NCBI GenBank assembly: GCA_963796675.1
Contig: CAWCMS010000005.1
Span: 1 to 64,000 of the forward strand
Source of the DNA: CAWCDJ01 sp963796675
GTDB taxonomy: Bacteria > Acidobacteriota > Terriglobia > Bryobacterales > Bryobacteraceae
Length of the DNA: 64,000 bases
Direction of reading: 5' to 3'
A program made the position numbers and the translations under genes. The notes beneath the pieces were generated by a model, which saw only the letters and a list, made by a program, of their open reading frames with translations, was not told the origin of the DNA and ran no database searches. Of this stretch, positions 51,045 to 60,388 are shown piece after piece (positions within the stretch are counted from its first letter, which is position 1; every line of letters begins with the position of its first letter).

Positions 51045-51179
51045 ACGAGTTCACAGGATAACACAGCGGGAAACTGTGCATCAATTGGGCCTGAATGGGC
51101 CAAATCCGGAACAAGTCCTTTTGTTGCAATAGAAATTCAAGTTCGAGTCTGCACGGGCCCACCATCAAAAGGCTCGGCT

Positions 51180-52007
51180 CTATTGGGCGTCTTCCCGCTT
51201 CAGTCTCACACCGCCGTTCACTGTCGTCACGTGAATCAGCGGACCGCTGTTGCCGAGATTCAGATCCAATCTCTTGGGCCTCGTACTGGCTTCGAGCGGC
51301 AGCGGAAAATCCGACTGGACTCGGCCGTTTCCGGTCTCCGCCTGTATGTGGGCGGAGTATGACGAGGGCATCGTGATCGTGACGCCGCCGTTTTTCGTGC
51401 TGACTTCCATCTGCCGCCCTTCCCACATGGTGCCGGCCAGTTCGACCTGAATTCCACCGTTCACGGTCGCGCCGCTCACGTCGCCGGCGACGCGCGCCAG
51501 GTGCACGCCACCATTATGGCCATCGAAGTGGATCTGACCGTGTACATCGGAGATCGAGATTCCGCCGTTGTGCGCCTTGACTGTCAGATCGGTGGTCTGC
51601 GGAACAAAGATCTCGTAGCTGACCGTCCACCCTGAGTTCTCCCCGGAATCCGGCCCACTGGTCTTCACCTGCCCGCCCGAACTGTCGATCATGACGCGGC
51701 TTGCAATGCCGGCCGCTTCGGCTTCCGTATCGCCGGAGGCTTCGACTCGCGCGCGAACAAGCGTGTCGCCGCGGAGCCAGCCCTTCACGGAAACGCCACC
51801 GTTCCGGCTCGCGTCGATGTTCAGACTGCCTGCCGACGGAGGCGTCTGCTCGCGAATCTCACAGTGGCGCGCGCGATCGTTATCGGAGTTGCCGTTGGCG
51901 CAGGTCAGTTGTTTCTCGGTGTTGTCGCGCAGTTGGGCGAATAGGGGTGTGCCGCAGATGGAAGCGGCCAGCCCAATCCAGGCGGCACTCGTCAGTATTG
52001 ATTTCAT
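51180..52007 (-). CDS. Exported DUF4097-like beta-helix protein
   Basis: 275 residues. Signal peptide LTSAAWIGLAASICGTPLFA. The body is a ladder of short repeats with an N-G-G-(I/V) motif: ASRNGGVSVKG, KAHNGGISISDVHG, DGHNGGVHLARVAGD, ATVNGGIQVEL, STKNGGVTITMP, ETGNGRVQSDF, and TTVNGGVRLKRED. This is the DUF4097/DUF2807-type right-handed beta-helix, often seen in envelope-stress-linked putative adhesins. A cysteine pair near the N-terminus (C36, C49) may form a disulfide. It is a single gene. Confidence 0.78.
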   Translation of the reverse strand: MKSILTSAAWIGLAASICGTPLFAQLRDNTEKQLTCANGNSDNDRARHCEIREQTPPSAGSLNIDASRNGGVSVKGWLRGDTLVRARVEASGDTEAEAAGIASRVMIDSSGGQVKTSGPDSGENSGWTVSYEIFVPQTTDLTVKAHNGGISISDVHGQIHFDGHNGGVHLARVAGDVSGATVNGGIQVELAGTMWEGRQMEVSTKNGGVTITMPSSYSAHIQAETGNGRVQSDFPLPLEASTRPKRLDLNLGNSGPLIHVTTVNGGVRLKREDAQ

Positions 52008-52179
52008 CGAATCCTCCTTGCCGGACGCGAACCTGGGGCGGGCGACACGTCGCTCTCCCCCTATAGTTCGTCGTCAGCCTAGATACCAGCGATTTCGGGA
52101 AAGGTTACAAACAATCGCGTTGGAATCCGGTCTTCGATGATCCGCGGCACATCCGGACGGCAATCCCACCCGCCCTTCG

Positions 52180-53980
52180 TCAGGTGCTGCTGGAGCGGAG
52201 AGCGGCATGAATCTTGATGGCGAGCTGCCCAGCAGTGAAGGGCTTTTGCAAGAAACCGGCGGTCCTCCCGCCAAACCGCTCCCGGACTTCGGATTCCTGG
52301 TAGCCGCTCATCACCAGGACGGTCGCCTCCGGCCATGTCTCATGCAGCCGGCGTAGTGTTTCCTCGCCGCCCATCACCGGCATCATCGTATCCAGCAGAA
52401 CTACGTTGATCCGGTGCGCCTCAGCGGCGTAAATGTGGAGGGCCTCTACCCCATTCGCCGCTGTAATCACTTCGTACCCGAGCCCGCGCAGGGCGCGCCC
52501 CGCCGTTTGGCGGACCACCTCCTCGTCATCCACAATCAGCACCGTAACCGCCTGATTCTCCCTGGCTCTGACCGGCGGCGCCGGGTGGTGGATCTCCGCA
52601 ATCGGGAAATAGACGCACACCGTCGTACCGGCGCCCGGCGTGCTGTCCACCGTGATGATTCCCTTGTGTCCCCGCACAATGCCGAGTACCGACGACAGGC
52701 CTAAGCCACGGCCCATGAATTTAGTCGTGAAGAACGGATCGAAGATCCGTGCTCGCGTCCCTTCGTCCATCCCGCAACCGTTGTCCTCCACCGCCACTAC
52801 GGCATAGCACCCGGGCAATGGCTCCGTCCGCGCCAGGTTGGCGCGCAATTCCTGCTCTCCCACCACCTCTACGCTTGTCTTTACCTGAACGACGCCCCTG
52901 CCGCCGGCGGCTTCCGCGGCGTTGATCAACAGGTTCAGGATCACCTGCTGCAATTGGCTCGCATCGACCTCAACGAGCGGAAGATCCTCTGCCAGCGACA
53001 TCCGGAGCTCGACTTCTTTCGGCATCGATGCGTGAATGAGATTGATCATCCGCCCGATCTGCCTCGAAAGGTCCACCCGCTCGATGACGAAATGGCCCCG
53101 CCCGGAATACGCCAGCATCTGCGACGTCAAGCGAGCCATACGCTCGGCGGATTCGATGATGCTCTGCGCCATCTCCCATTCGCGAGAACCGGAAAACAAG
53201 TCGCCGGCCAGCAGGCTTGCGTTTCCGAGCACGCCCGTCAAGAGGTTGTTGAATTCATGAGCGATACCGCCGGCCAGCAAGCCCAGGCTCTCCAGTTTCT
53301 GGCCTTCCCGTAGCGCCTCCTCGCTTTGCTTCTGGTCGCTTATATCCCGCGCGATGACCGACACGCCGACCACCTCGTCCCGCGGGCCCCGGACCGGCGA
53401 GATGGTCAGGAGAACGGGAAAGACGGTTCCGTCGCGGCGTACTCGCTGGCTTTCGAGATTTCTGACGGTCTTACTGCCCTGGAAATTCGGTACTTCCTCT
53501 TTAAGATCCGCGGGAATGAGGGTATCGATCGGACGGCCCACCATCTCGCGCTCGGAGTACCCGTACAGTTCTTCGGCCGCGCGATTCCAGGTGACTACCT
53601 TGCCTTCGAAGTCGTAGATGTAGATGGCATCTCCCGAAGACTCGACAATGGCGGATAGTTGCCCGCGGAGCTGCTCGGCGCACCTGCGCTCGGTAATGTC
53701 TCTCGCGATTTTCGACGCACCGATGATCCGGCCATTCCGGTCCCGCACCGGGGAAATCGTCAGCGAAATGTCCAGAAGGCTGCCATCTTTGCGGCGGCGG
53801 ACCGTTTCGAAATGATTGACACGGAGCCCCCGCTGAAGAAGCGAGAGCTTCCTCATCCAGTCGGTCCTCGGGAATCAGCATCGTCACGGATTGTCCGACC
53901 GCCTCGTCCGCCGTATACCCGAAGATCCGCTCCGCACCGCTGTTCCATGTCATGATGCGGCCGGTCAGGTCCTTACTGTT
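52180..53980 (-). pseudogene. PAS-PAS hybrid histidine kinase with receiver; 5' end lost and one frameshift
   Basis: Read leftward: a PAS fragment NSKDLTGRIMTWNSGAERIF, then GYTADEAVGQSVTMLIP; frameshift near 53852; SLLQRGLRVNHFETVRRRKD and GASKIARDITERR end PAS 1. PAS 2 is VTWNRAAEELYGYSEREMVG ... GVSVIARDISDQ. HisKA: LGLLAGGIAHEFNNLLTGVL (His in HEFNN). ATPase: NLLINAAEAAGG, VEDNGCGMD, FMGRGLGLSSVLGI. C-terminal receiver: VLIVDDEEVVRQTAG, LLDTMMPVMGG (phospho-Asp), QKPFT. Upstream of about 53980 the sequence turns into homopolymer runs (A8, C6, G8 on the minus strand), and an in-frame stop lies at 54014-54016. So the real N-terminus is missing. Confidence 0.8.
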
Positions 53981-54146
53981 TTTTTTGGGGGGAATCCCCC
54001 CCCGGTTTTTCCATTAAACCGCTTTCGCCCGAGGCCGGTGATCGACCTTACACTTTTCCCGCCGTGCCGGCCCGCGACTGCGGACGCGCGTCCAGGCCGA
54101 AGGTATTTTGTACGGCTTCGTACCAGGCGTCGTCCTCCTGGGCGTT

Positions 54147-54926
54147 TTAATCGACCCACTGTTCGTCGGTCATGGACGCGCGCCAACCGAGGAACGGGGC
54201 GGCGTCGGGGCCCGACGGATGCCGAACCTGCCACGTGCCGCTTTCAATGATGTGACGGATCACCACGGCGGTTGTTTCTGGAGGCACATGATGCTCCAGA
54301 GCGGCGCGGAAGAGGCCCGCGAACCGGCGGGTATGCGGATAGGCCGAGGGTGGCGGCTCCTCGATCGAACGCGCCATCTTCGTGTCCTGAATTCCCGGCT
54401 CCACGATCGCCACGCGGATGTTGTGGGGCTTCACTTCGCCGGCGAGCGATTCGCTGATCGCCTCCAGGGCGAACTTCGATGCGTTATACGGCCCCAGCGG
54501 CGAGTTCGCAATCCTCCCGGCTACCGAGCTGATATTGATGATGCAGGCTTTCTTCGCCTCACGCATCCCGGGCAGCACCGCCTTGATGCAGCGCACGGCT
54601 CCAAAGTAGTTCGTATTCATGGTGGCAAGGAACGCTTCCATCGGCAGTTCTTCGATGGAGCCGTGGGCCTCCACACCGGCGTTGTTGACCAGCACGTCCA
54701 GCGGGCCGCCGACCTCGGCGAAACACCTCCTGACGGATTCGTCGGAATCGACATCCAGGGTATGAATACTGATGGGCAGCCCTTCACCCTTGGCGGTCTC
54801 GGCAAGTTGCGGTGCGCGAGCGGGGTTGCGCATGGTCGCGAACACGGTGTGCCCGGCCCTTGCCAATTCCAGAGCCGTCGCCAGCCCGATGCCCGAACTC
54901 GCGCCGGTAATCAGTACGTTTGCCAT
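54147..54926 (-). CDS. SDR family oxidoreductase, C-terminus cut by TAA
   Basis: 259 residues from ATG 54926, after AAGGAGGGG. ANVLITGASSGIGLATALEL, NNAGV, INISSVAG, YNASKFALEAISESL (Tyr, Lys) and VEPGIQDTKM are classical SDR features (17-beta-hydroxysteroid dehydrogenase-like branch). The TAA at 54147-54149 is followed in the same frame by N-A-Q-E-D-D-A-W-Y, then EAVQNTFGLDARPQ, up to TAA 54048-54050. That tail (D-x-x-W-Y......FGLDxRP) is the normal C-terminus of this subgroup, so about 33 residues are cut off by a nonsense codon (likely TAC or TAT originally). The catalytic core is complete. Confidence 0.8.
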   Translation of the reverse strand: MANVLITGASSGIGLATALELARAGHTVFATMRNPARAPQLAETAKGEGLPISIHTLDVDSDESVRRCFAEVGGPLDVLVNNAGVEAHGSIEELPMEAFLATMNTNYFGAVRCIKAVLPGMREAKKACIINISSVAGRIANSPLGPYNASKFALEAISESLAGEVKPHNIRVAIVEPGIQDTKMARSIEEPPPSAYPHTRRFAGLFRAALEHHVPPETTAVVIRHIIESGTWQVRHPSGPDAAPFLGWRASMTDEQWVD

Positions 54927-55021
54927 TTGGAGCCCCTCCTTAAAATCATTCGAGGGTATCATAGCCGGGCCGCACGGCAGGTGAGCATTCGATTAATAAT
55001 AAGTACGAGGTCCGTTTATCC

Positions 55022-56464
55022 ATGTCTTTTTCCCGAAGAGATCTCGGCAAACGAGTCGCGGCGGCGGCATTGGCGGCACCGCTCGCGACTGCGCAGGAGG
55101 CAGCTTCCGGCGGCGCCGCGTCGTTTCGTTTCCCCGCGGGGTTCCGCTGGGGCTGCGCCACGGCGGCTTACCAGATTGAAGGCGCGGCGGCAGAGGATGG
55201 CCGCAAGCCCTCGGTGTGGGACACCTATTCGCACACGCCGGGCAAGACAGCCAATGGCGATACGGGCGATGTAGCCGTTGACAGCTACCACCGCTACAAG
55301 GAGGACGTCCGGCTGCTGAAATCTCTCAGGATCTCGGTGTACCGGTTCTCCTTCGCGTGGTCTCGGATTTTTCCGGACGGCACTGGCCGGCCGAACGCGG
55401 CGGGCGTCGCCTATTATGACCGCGTGGTGGACGAATTGTTGAAGGCGGGAATCCAGCCGTACGCTACTTTGTTCCACTGGGACCTGCCCCAGGCGCTCGA
55501 AGACCGCGCCGGCGGCTGGCAGTCCAAGGACACCTCGAAAGCATTTGCCGATTACGCTGGGTACGTGGCCGGCCGCTTCTCCGACCGCATCCGGAATTTC
55601 TTCACGATCAACGAATTCTCCTGCTTTACCGACGAAGGCTACGGCTCGGGCACGAAGGCTCCGGGTAGGCAACTGGCCGAGGCGCAGTTGGCACAGGTGC
55701 GGCACAATGCGGCCCTCGCGCATGGACTCGGCGCACTGGCGGTGCGGGCCGCGGCGAAACCGGGGACGCGCGTCGGCATCGCCGAAAACGCCGTGGTCTG
55801 CGTACCGGTCATCGAGACGGCAGACCACGTCGCCGCCGCGCAGAAAGCCATGCGCGCGATCAACGCGCCCTTCCTGACCGCGGTGATGGAAGGCAAGTAC
55901 CTCGACGAGTACCTGTCGCACCTGGGAAGCGGTGCTCCCAAGTTCACACCCGCGGAGATGCGCGCTATCGGAACGCCGCTCGATTTCGTCGGAATGAACA
56001 TTTACACGCCGACCTACGTGCGCGCAGCCGATTCGCCCGCTGGGTATGAGATGGTGCCGCGGCCGACCTCCGCTCCGCACATGGCGTCCGGCTGGCTGTA
56101 CCTGGGGCCCGAGTGCGCCTACTGGGGGCCGCGCAACGTGCGCGATCTGTGGCACGTGAAGGAACTCTACATCACGGAAAACGGCTGCTCGTCCGACGAT
56201 GTGCGCGCCGCGGACGGCCAGGTGTACGACACCGACCGCGTGATGTACGTCCGCAACCACCTGATCCACGTGCACCGCGCCGTGACCGAGGGCATCCCCT
56301 TGAAAGGCTACTTCCTGTGGAGCCTGATGGATAACTTCGAGTGGACGGATGGATACACCAAGCGCTTCGGAATCCACTATGTGGATTTTCAGACGCAGGC
56401 GCGGATTCCGAAGCTCAGCGCGACCTTCTATAAAGAGGTCATCGCGAAGAACGCGGTTTTGTAG
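55022..56464 (+). CDS. Glycoside hydrolase family 1 beta-glucosidase, exported
   Basis: 480 residues. Tat-type signal MSFSRRDLGKRVAAAALAAP. GH1 features: FRFPAGFRWGCATAAYQIEG (family signature), DSYHRYKEDVRLLKSL, FSFAWSRIFPDGTG, FHWDLPQALED, FTINEFS with acid/base E198, and YITENGCSSDD with nucleophile E386; KGYFLWSLMDNFEWTDGYTKRFG holds the sugar-binding W and E. It hydrolyses beta-glucosides from oligosaccharides in the periplasm. An intergenic palindromic repeat follows the stop. Confidence 0.93.
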   Translation: MSFSRRDLGKRVAAAALAAPLATAQEAASGGAASFRFPAGFRWGCATAAYQIEGAAAEDGRKPSVWDTYSHTPGKTANGDTGDVAVDSYHRYKEDVRLLKSLRISVYRFSFAWSRIFPDGTGRPNAAGVAYYDRVVDELLKAGIQPYATLFHWDLPQALEDRAGGWQSKDTSKAFADYAGYVAGRFSDRIRNFFTINEFSCFTDEGYGSGTKAPGRQLAEAQLAQVRHNAALAHGLGALAVRAAAKPGTRVGIAENAVVCVPVIETADHVAAAQKAMRAINAPFLTAVMEGKYLDEYLSHLGSGAPKFTPAEMRAIGTPLDFVGMNIYTPTYVRAADSPAGYEMVPRPTSAPHMASGWLYLGPECAYWGPRNVRDLWHVKELYITENGCSSDDVRAADGQVYDTDRVMYVRNHLIHVHRAVTEGIPLKGYFLWSLMDNFEWTDGYTKRFGIHYVDFQTQARIPKLSATFYKEVIAKNAVL

Positions 56465-56473
56465 CTTGTGTGC

Positions 56474-56562
56474 AGTGGGGCGGGCAATTCTGCCCGCGGA
56501 CTCGCTTTCGAGCGAGTCCAGCCGCCTCGAAAGGCGGCTGCGGCCACGATTGACCGCCCCAC
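56474..56562. repeat. BIME-like pair of REP palindromes
   Basis: Starts GTGGGGCGG and ends CCGCCCCAC. Contains CGGGCAATTCTGCCCG, GGACTCGCTTTCGAGCGAGTCC and the REP stem AGCCGCCT-CGAA-AGGCGGCT plus GCGGCCACGATT, the last nearly identical to the REPs flanking the RAYT at 29061-29731. Lies 10 bases after the GH1 stop and 12 bases before the convergent VOC gene's stop. Confidence 0.8.
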
Positions 56563-56574
56563 ATCACAATGAGC

Positions 56575-56925
56575 CTATTCGGACCAGATGGCGAGCTGGT
56601 TGCCGTTAGGGTCCAGGAAGTGGAACCGCCGGCCGCCGGGGAACGAGAAGATCTGCTTTACGATCCGGCCGCCGGCCGACTTCACCTTTTCCAATATCGC
56701 TTCGAGGTCCGCGGCATACAACACCACCAGCACGCCGCCTTCGGCCACCGCGGCGGATTTCGTGAATCCGCCCGCCAGGCGGCCGTCGAAGAAACTGGTA
56801 TAGTCCGGGCCGTAGTCCTCGAACTTCCAGCCGAACACGTCGTTATAGAACTGCTTGGTGGCGGCGATGTCGGTTGCCGGAAGTTCGATGTAATCGATCC
56901 TGCGATCGTTGACTGCGTTGCTCAT
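56575..56925 (-). CDS. VOC (glyoxalase/bleomycin resistance) family protein
   Basis: 116 residues, single VOC unit. IDYIELPATDIAATKQFYND and VFGWKFEDYGPDYTSFFDG are the first beta-alpha-beta-beta-beta module; LEAILEKVKSAGGRIVKQIF, then FHFLDPNGNQLAIWSE with the typical DPdGN-x-x-x-(L/I)-W end. The metal ligands of true glyoxalase are only partly present (E14; E116 at the end), so an unknown vicinal-oxygen enzyme or binding protein. Its ATG overlaps the stop of the zinc protease gene by 4 bases, so they are co-translated. Confidence 0.85.
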   Translation of the reverse strand: MSNAVNDRRIDYIELPATDIAATKQFYNDVFGWKFEDYGPDYTSFFDGRLAGGFTKSAAVAEGGVLVVLYAADLEAILEKVKSAGGRIVKQIFSFPGGRRFHFLDPNGNQLAIWSE

Positions 56926-59402
56926 GGAATAAAGCTCCAGTAGTCATCTTCTCCGATCGGCTGACCGGGCGGCGCTTCGGCCGGCTTCGGAATTCCGATC
57001 TCCCTGGGATTGTTTTCGAAGCGGCGGATCTGGGCCGCGCCGAATTGATAAAAGGCCTTCAGCGTGGGGTCGGACGCCGCCTGGCTGTTCGCCCACTCGC
57101 GCAATGCCGTGAGTTTCGCGAGCGCCGTGGCCCGCGACTGCGGCGATGCCTTCTCGTTGCCGGCGAGCACCATCAGGTTGTAGAGCACCACGGAGTCGAC
57201 GGTGCGCTGCACCTGCCCTCCGAGGCCGAGCGCGGGCTCGGCTTTCCACGTCGCGGCCAGCAGCCGGTCGATCACTTCATCCAGACCCGGAAGGCTGCCA
57301 TCCTCCGCGTGGTATTGCACCAGGCGGGCGTCGCGCTCCGGGTTGAGGATCAGCCCCACGGTCAAAGATGCGGCCGATTCAGCGGCGCCCAGCGGATCGA
57401 ACGTCAGGCCTGTGCGATTGTGGAAGTCTTCGCGGCTCCTCGGGTAGCCGATCGCACGCGGCGGAATCAACGAAATAATGTTTTCGGGCAGAGTCAGGGT
57501 CTCGGGCCGAATCGTCCGCAGCAAAGCGTCGAGCGCACGGCGCTGTTCGGCGGCGGGCACACGTTCGGTGACTTTCTGACCGTCGCCGCGCAGAGCATAC
57601 GTATAAAACAACCCGCCGAGCACTTTCGAGGCGGCTTCGGTTTGATAGCGATGCAGCAGGTAGACCGGCACCAGCACATCTTCGAGCGTGCTCATCGGCT
57701 CGCCCACGCGGATATTGTTCGCGGAGAAGCGGCTGAGAGCACGCCCGCGAACCTCCATGATCCGATTCAGCTCGTCTACCGCGTTCGAGCCGCTGTCCCA
57801 CAGGTGCGCCATCGGGTGGGCGCTGCCTTCGGGGCGCGAATCCGCGTCGGAGATGAAGAGCAGGCCGCGGTTCGTGGCGCTGCGAAGAATGGCGTCGAGT
57901 TCCTTGGGCTCATCGGCGCCTGCGGAGAACTCGCGGTAGCCGAAATCGATGGCGACCTTGTCCCATTCGCCGATGCCCGTGGCGTAGGCCTCCGAGAGAT
58001 CGGGCGCGCCGGGCCCCTTGAGTTGAATGAGTGGCGGCGGGTAATCCATCACGCTCGAGCGGTTCTTCATGCTGGCCGCGTAATTGTGCGCGAGCCCGAG
58101 CGTATGGCCGACTTCGTGCGCGGCGAGCTGCCGGATACGCGCCAGCACGACGCGCTCGAGTTCGGGAGGCACCGGCTTGCCCTGCTCATAGGGAGCCAGC
58201 AGCCCCTCGGCGATCAGGTAATCCTGGCGGCCGCGCAGGGAACCGAGAGTCACCTGGCCCTTGATGATCTCGCCGGTGCGCGGATCAGTGATGGAGGCAC
58301 CGTACGACCAGCCGCGCGTGTAGCGATGGACCCATTGGATGAGGTTGTAGCGTACGTCCATCGGGTCGGCGCCCTCGGGCAGAAGCTCGACGCGGAAAGC
58401 GTTGCGGAAGCCCGCGGCTTCAAACGCCTGGTTCCACCAGCCCGCGCCTTCGAGCAATGCGGAGCGGATGGGCTCGGGCGCACCGCGGTCGAGGTAATAA
58501 ACGATCGGCTGGACGGGGTCGCTGACGGCCGCGTTCGGATCCTTCTTCTGCAGGCGATGCCGGTTGATGAGGCGCTTATCGATGCGGTCATTGAGCGACG
58601 CGGAATAGTCGACAAAGCTGGTGCCGAAGTATCCGGCGCGAGGGTCGAAGGCGCGAGGTTGATAGCCGGGGCCGGGCAGTTCCACGAAGGAATGGTGCTC
58701 GCGGACGGTGACGGATTCCGGCGTAGGCGTGACGTCGCGGACGAACTGATTCGGATTGTCGCCGGCGAAGGTGAGGGTGGCTTCGACCTCGGTGTTCTTC
58801 GGGAAATTCTTCGTCCGCGGCAGGTAGAACGCACACCGCGAAGGATCGAGGCGGTAGAGCGCCGGAGGCGGAGCGCCCGGGCCGCTAGCTGCCTGCGGCG
58901 CGCCGCCGATCGGCTGTGCCCGCTGGATGGAGCGCGGAATGTTATGCGCGTCACGGAGGTAGAACGACGTGGCATCGACCAGCACCCGGCCGCCCTCTTC
59001 CGCCCCTACCTCAAAGCCCCAAAGCACGGATTGTGCGAACGACTCCTCCACGGAGCGCTGCTCGTCGGCGTTTCCGCCGAGGGCCCGGAACCGGTAGTTC
59101 GGCTCCACCAGCAGGACCTTGGGGCCGCTGCGCTCAAACTTCACGACGCGGCTGCCGCCGATCTGCCCGCGGTCGAGGCCGAGATCGTTTGAGCCGAGGC
59201 CGGCAGGCAGGGAGTCGACGTAGAGGAATTCCGTGTCGAACTTATCGATCTCCAGCCAGAGATGGCCGGCCTTCTCATCCCAGTAGAGCGGGAAATAGCC
59301 GGGCAACTTCTGGTAAACGGCGGTCTTGGCGGTGATGGTGGGAGTTGCGGGCTGCGCGGAAAGGCTCGCTGCCATGGCCAGGCACACAAGTATGGTTTTC
59401 AT
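56922..59402 (-). CDS. Exported zinc metalloprotease (DUF5117/DUF4953 type)
   Basis: 826 residues. Signal peptide TILVCLAMAASLSAQ. An N-terminal DUF5117 region (KLPGYFPLYWDEKAGHLWLE, EFLYVDSLPAGLGSNDLGLD, VVKFERSGPKVLLVEPN) precedes the metzincin-like catalytic domain with HEVGHTLGLAHNYAAS (H429, E430, H433; third ligand H439) and Met-turn SVMDYPPP. A long C-terminal helical part follows. Members are large secreted or surface proteases of Acidobacteria, Bacteroidetes and Gemmatimonadetes with unknown targets. All zinc ligands are present, so probably active. Confidence 0.85.
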   Translation of the reverse strand: MKTILVCLAMAASLSAQPATPTITAKTAVYQKLPGYFPLYWDEKAGHLWLEIDKFDTEFLYVDSLPAGLGSNDLGLDRGQIGGSRVVKFERSGPKVLLVEPNYRFRALGGNADEQRSVEESFAQSVLWGFEVGAEEGGRVLVDATSFYLRDAHNIPRSIQRAQPIGGAPQAASGPGAPPPALYRLDPSRCAFYLPRTKNFPKNTEVEATLTFAGDNPNQFVRDVTPTPESVTVREHHSFVELPGPGYQPRAFDPRAGYFGTSFVDYSASLNDRIDKRLINRHRLQKKDPNAAVSDPVQPIVYYLDRGAPEPIRSALLEGAGWWNQAFEAAGFRNAFRVELLPEGADPMDVRYNLIQWVHRYTRGWSYGASITDPRTGEIIKGQVTLGSLRGRQDYLIAEGLLAPYEQGKPVPPELERVVLARIRQLAAHEVGHTLGLAHNYAASMKNRSSVMDYPPPLIQLKGPGAPDLSEAYATGIGEWDKVAIDFGYREFSAGADEPKELDAILRSATNRGLLFISDADSRPEGSAHPMAHLWDSGSNAVDELNRIMEVRGRALSRFSANNIRVGEPMSTLEDVLVPVYLLHRYQTEAASKVLGGLFYTYALRGDGQKVTERVPAAEQRRALDALLRTIRPETLTLPENIISLIPPRAIGYPRSREDFHNRTGLTFDPLGAAESAASLTVGLILNPERDARLVQYHAEDGSLPGLDEVIDRLLAATWKAEPALGLGGQVQRTVDSVVLYNLMVLAGNEKASPQSRATALAKLTALREWANSQAASDPTLKAFYQFGAAQIRRFENNPREIGIPKPAEAPPGQPIGEDDYWSFIP

Positions 59403-59717
59403 GTGAAAAGGCCATTATCGTACAGGCGGGATGGGTGGTTGGCGGGGGGCTTAGCCTACCGGGTACCCGGCACCTGCTGCTGCCCCCTCCCGGATCAGGC
59501 GCGGAGAAGGGGCGCAGAGCACGTGATCAGCGCGTGGACGAGAGCCGGCGCCGGGTATCTCGCGCAATCAACACCACTGCGACCCGGATGCACGGTATCC
59601 ATACGCGGCGCAAAATTCGTCCACCACTTCCGTGAGGAAACGTTGCCTTTTCGACAGCCAGTCCTATGAAACACCAAGAATTGGGACCGCCGTTGAAACC
59701 CCTGCATCGTAAGTGGC
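59403..59717. other. Intergenic region, 315 bases
   Basis: Divergent gap between the zinc protease and the small regulator-like gene; it should hold both promoters. No clear -35/-10 pair, repeat or RNA gene recognised. Open frames here are short and unlike proteins. Confidence 0.35.
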
Positions 59718-60131
59718 GTGAGGCAAGAATCGCAACGAGAACAGGAACACATCGCTCCCGAGACACCGGATTCGGTGGGAGCGTCAGGACTCGATGCCTC
59801 CGATGTGTGGAAGGCCGTCGACAGAGTACGCAGGAGCCGGGCGATGAGCGGTTGTCAAAGGCTGGCCCAGCTACTGACGTTCGTGGTCGACACCACTCTT
59901 CGCGGCGAGGCTGACCACCTGAAGGAAACAACCATCGGAGTCTCCGTCTTCGGACGGAATCCGGATTACGATCCCAAGGTCGACACCATTGTTCGCAGCC
60001 AGGCCTGGCGTCTGCGGGCCAAGCTGAAGAAGTACTACATGTCGGAAGGGCTGCATGACCCGGTGGTGATCGAGGTCCCTAAAGGGCACTATGTCCCCGT
60101 CTTTCACGCGCGCCACGAGGTCAGCGTATAA
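59718..60131 (+). CDS. Stand-alone acidobacterial regulator-type N-terminal domain
   Basis: 137 residues from GTG 59718. The core reads VWKAVDRVRRSRAMSGCQRL, AQLLTFVVDTTLRGEADHLK, ETTIGVSVFGRNPDYDPKVD, TIVRSQAWRLRAKLKKYYMS, then EGLHDPVVIEVPKGHYVPVF. I know this module (L..fl.y.v...l.G....lKE..Ig..VF.R...YDP..D.iVR....rlR..L..YY..eG) from the front of acidobacterial TolB-like/TPR adenylate-cyclase-type proteins and CadC-like regulators. Here it is alone, with no membrane helix or output domain; it may bind DNA or pair with another protein. A strong terminator lies downstream. Confidence 0.7.
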   Translation: MRQESQREQEHIAPETPDSVGASGLDASDVWKAVDRVRRSRAMSGCQRLAQLLTFVVDTTLRGEADHLKETTIGVSVFGRNPDYDPKVDTIVRSQAWRLRAKLKKYYMSEGLHDPVVIEVPKGHYVPVFHARHEVSV

Positions 60132-60144
60132 ACAGGATCGTCTC

Positions 60145-60306
60145 ATGGGTATCTCAAAAACAAGCTCCGCACCACGATCCCACCAGAGTAGTTCCGCTAC
60201 TAATCCTCCTTTGTCCCAACTGCTCCAGGAGCCGGATCCAGGCGCCTCAGCGGCCCGAGCGCAAGCCTCGGGCGTCGACCGCGGCATCGCATCGCGGGGA
60301 GACTGA
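60145..60306 (+). CDS. Possible small protein (53 aa), weak
   Basis: ATG 60145 opens a Ser/Pro/Ala-rich frame (MGISKTSSAPRSHQSSSATN at the start) ending TGA 60306, just before the terminator at 60315. No ribosome site of note and no family resemblance. Placement between a gene and its terminator is the only support. Confidence 0.25.
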   Translation: MGISKTSSAPRSHQSSSATNPPLSQLLQEPDPGASAARAQASGVDRGIASRGD

Positions 60307-60314
60307 CGCCAACT

Positions 60315-60350
60315 CCGCGGCCGGAAAACATCCGGCCGCGGCTCCTTTCT
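60315..60350 (+). terminator. Rho-independent terminator
   Basis: CCGCGGCCGG-AAAACAT-CCGGCCGCGG: perfect 10-bp GC-rich stem, 7-base loop, followed by CTCCTTTCT and, after CA, a further TTTTT. Ends the rightward transcript of the small regulator gene; the leftward VWFA gene stops about 40 bases beyond. Confidence 0.85.
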
Positions 60351-60388
60351 CATTTTTCATTTCAGGTATCGCAATCGGTGGCGCCTGC

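Noticed and set aside
53981..54005. T8-G6-AAT-C8 run as a rho-independent terminator
   Set aside because: On neither strand does a T run follow the hairpin; more likely an assembly scar or low-complexity tract.
54147..54149. Second recoded stop codon (as in the selenoprotein case) in the SDR gene
   Set aside because: The codon is TAA, not TGA, at a non-catalytic position and without a hairpin; nonsense mutation or error is simpler.
57045..59192. Long plus-strand open frame (715 codons) antisense to the zinc protease
   Set aside because: The minus strand has signal peptide, HExxH motif and Met-turn; the plus frame has no recognisable features.
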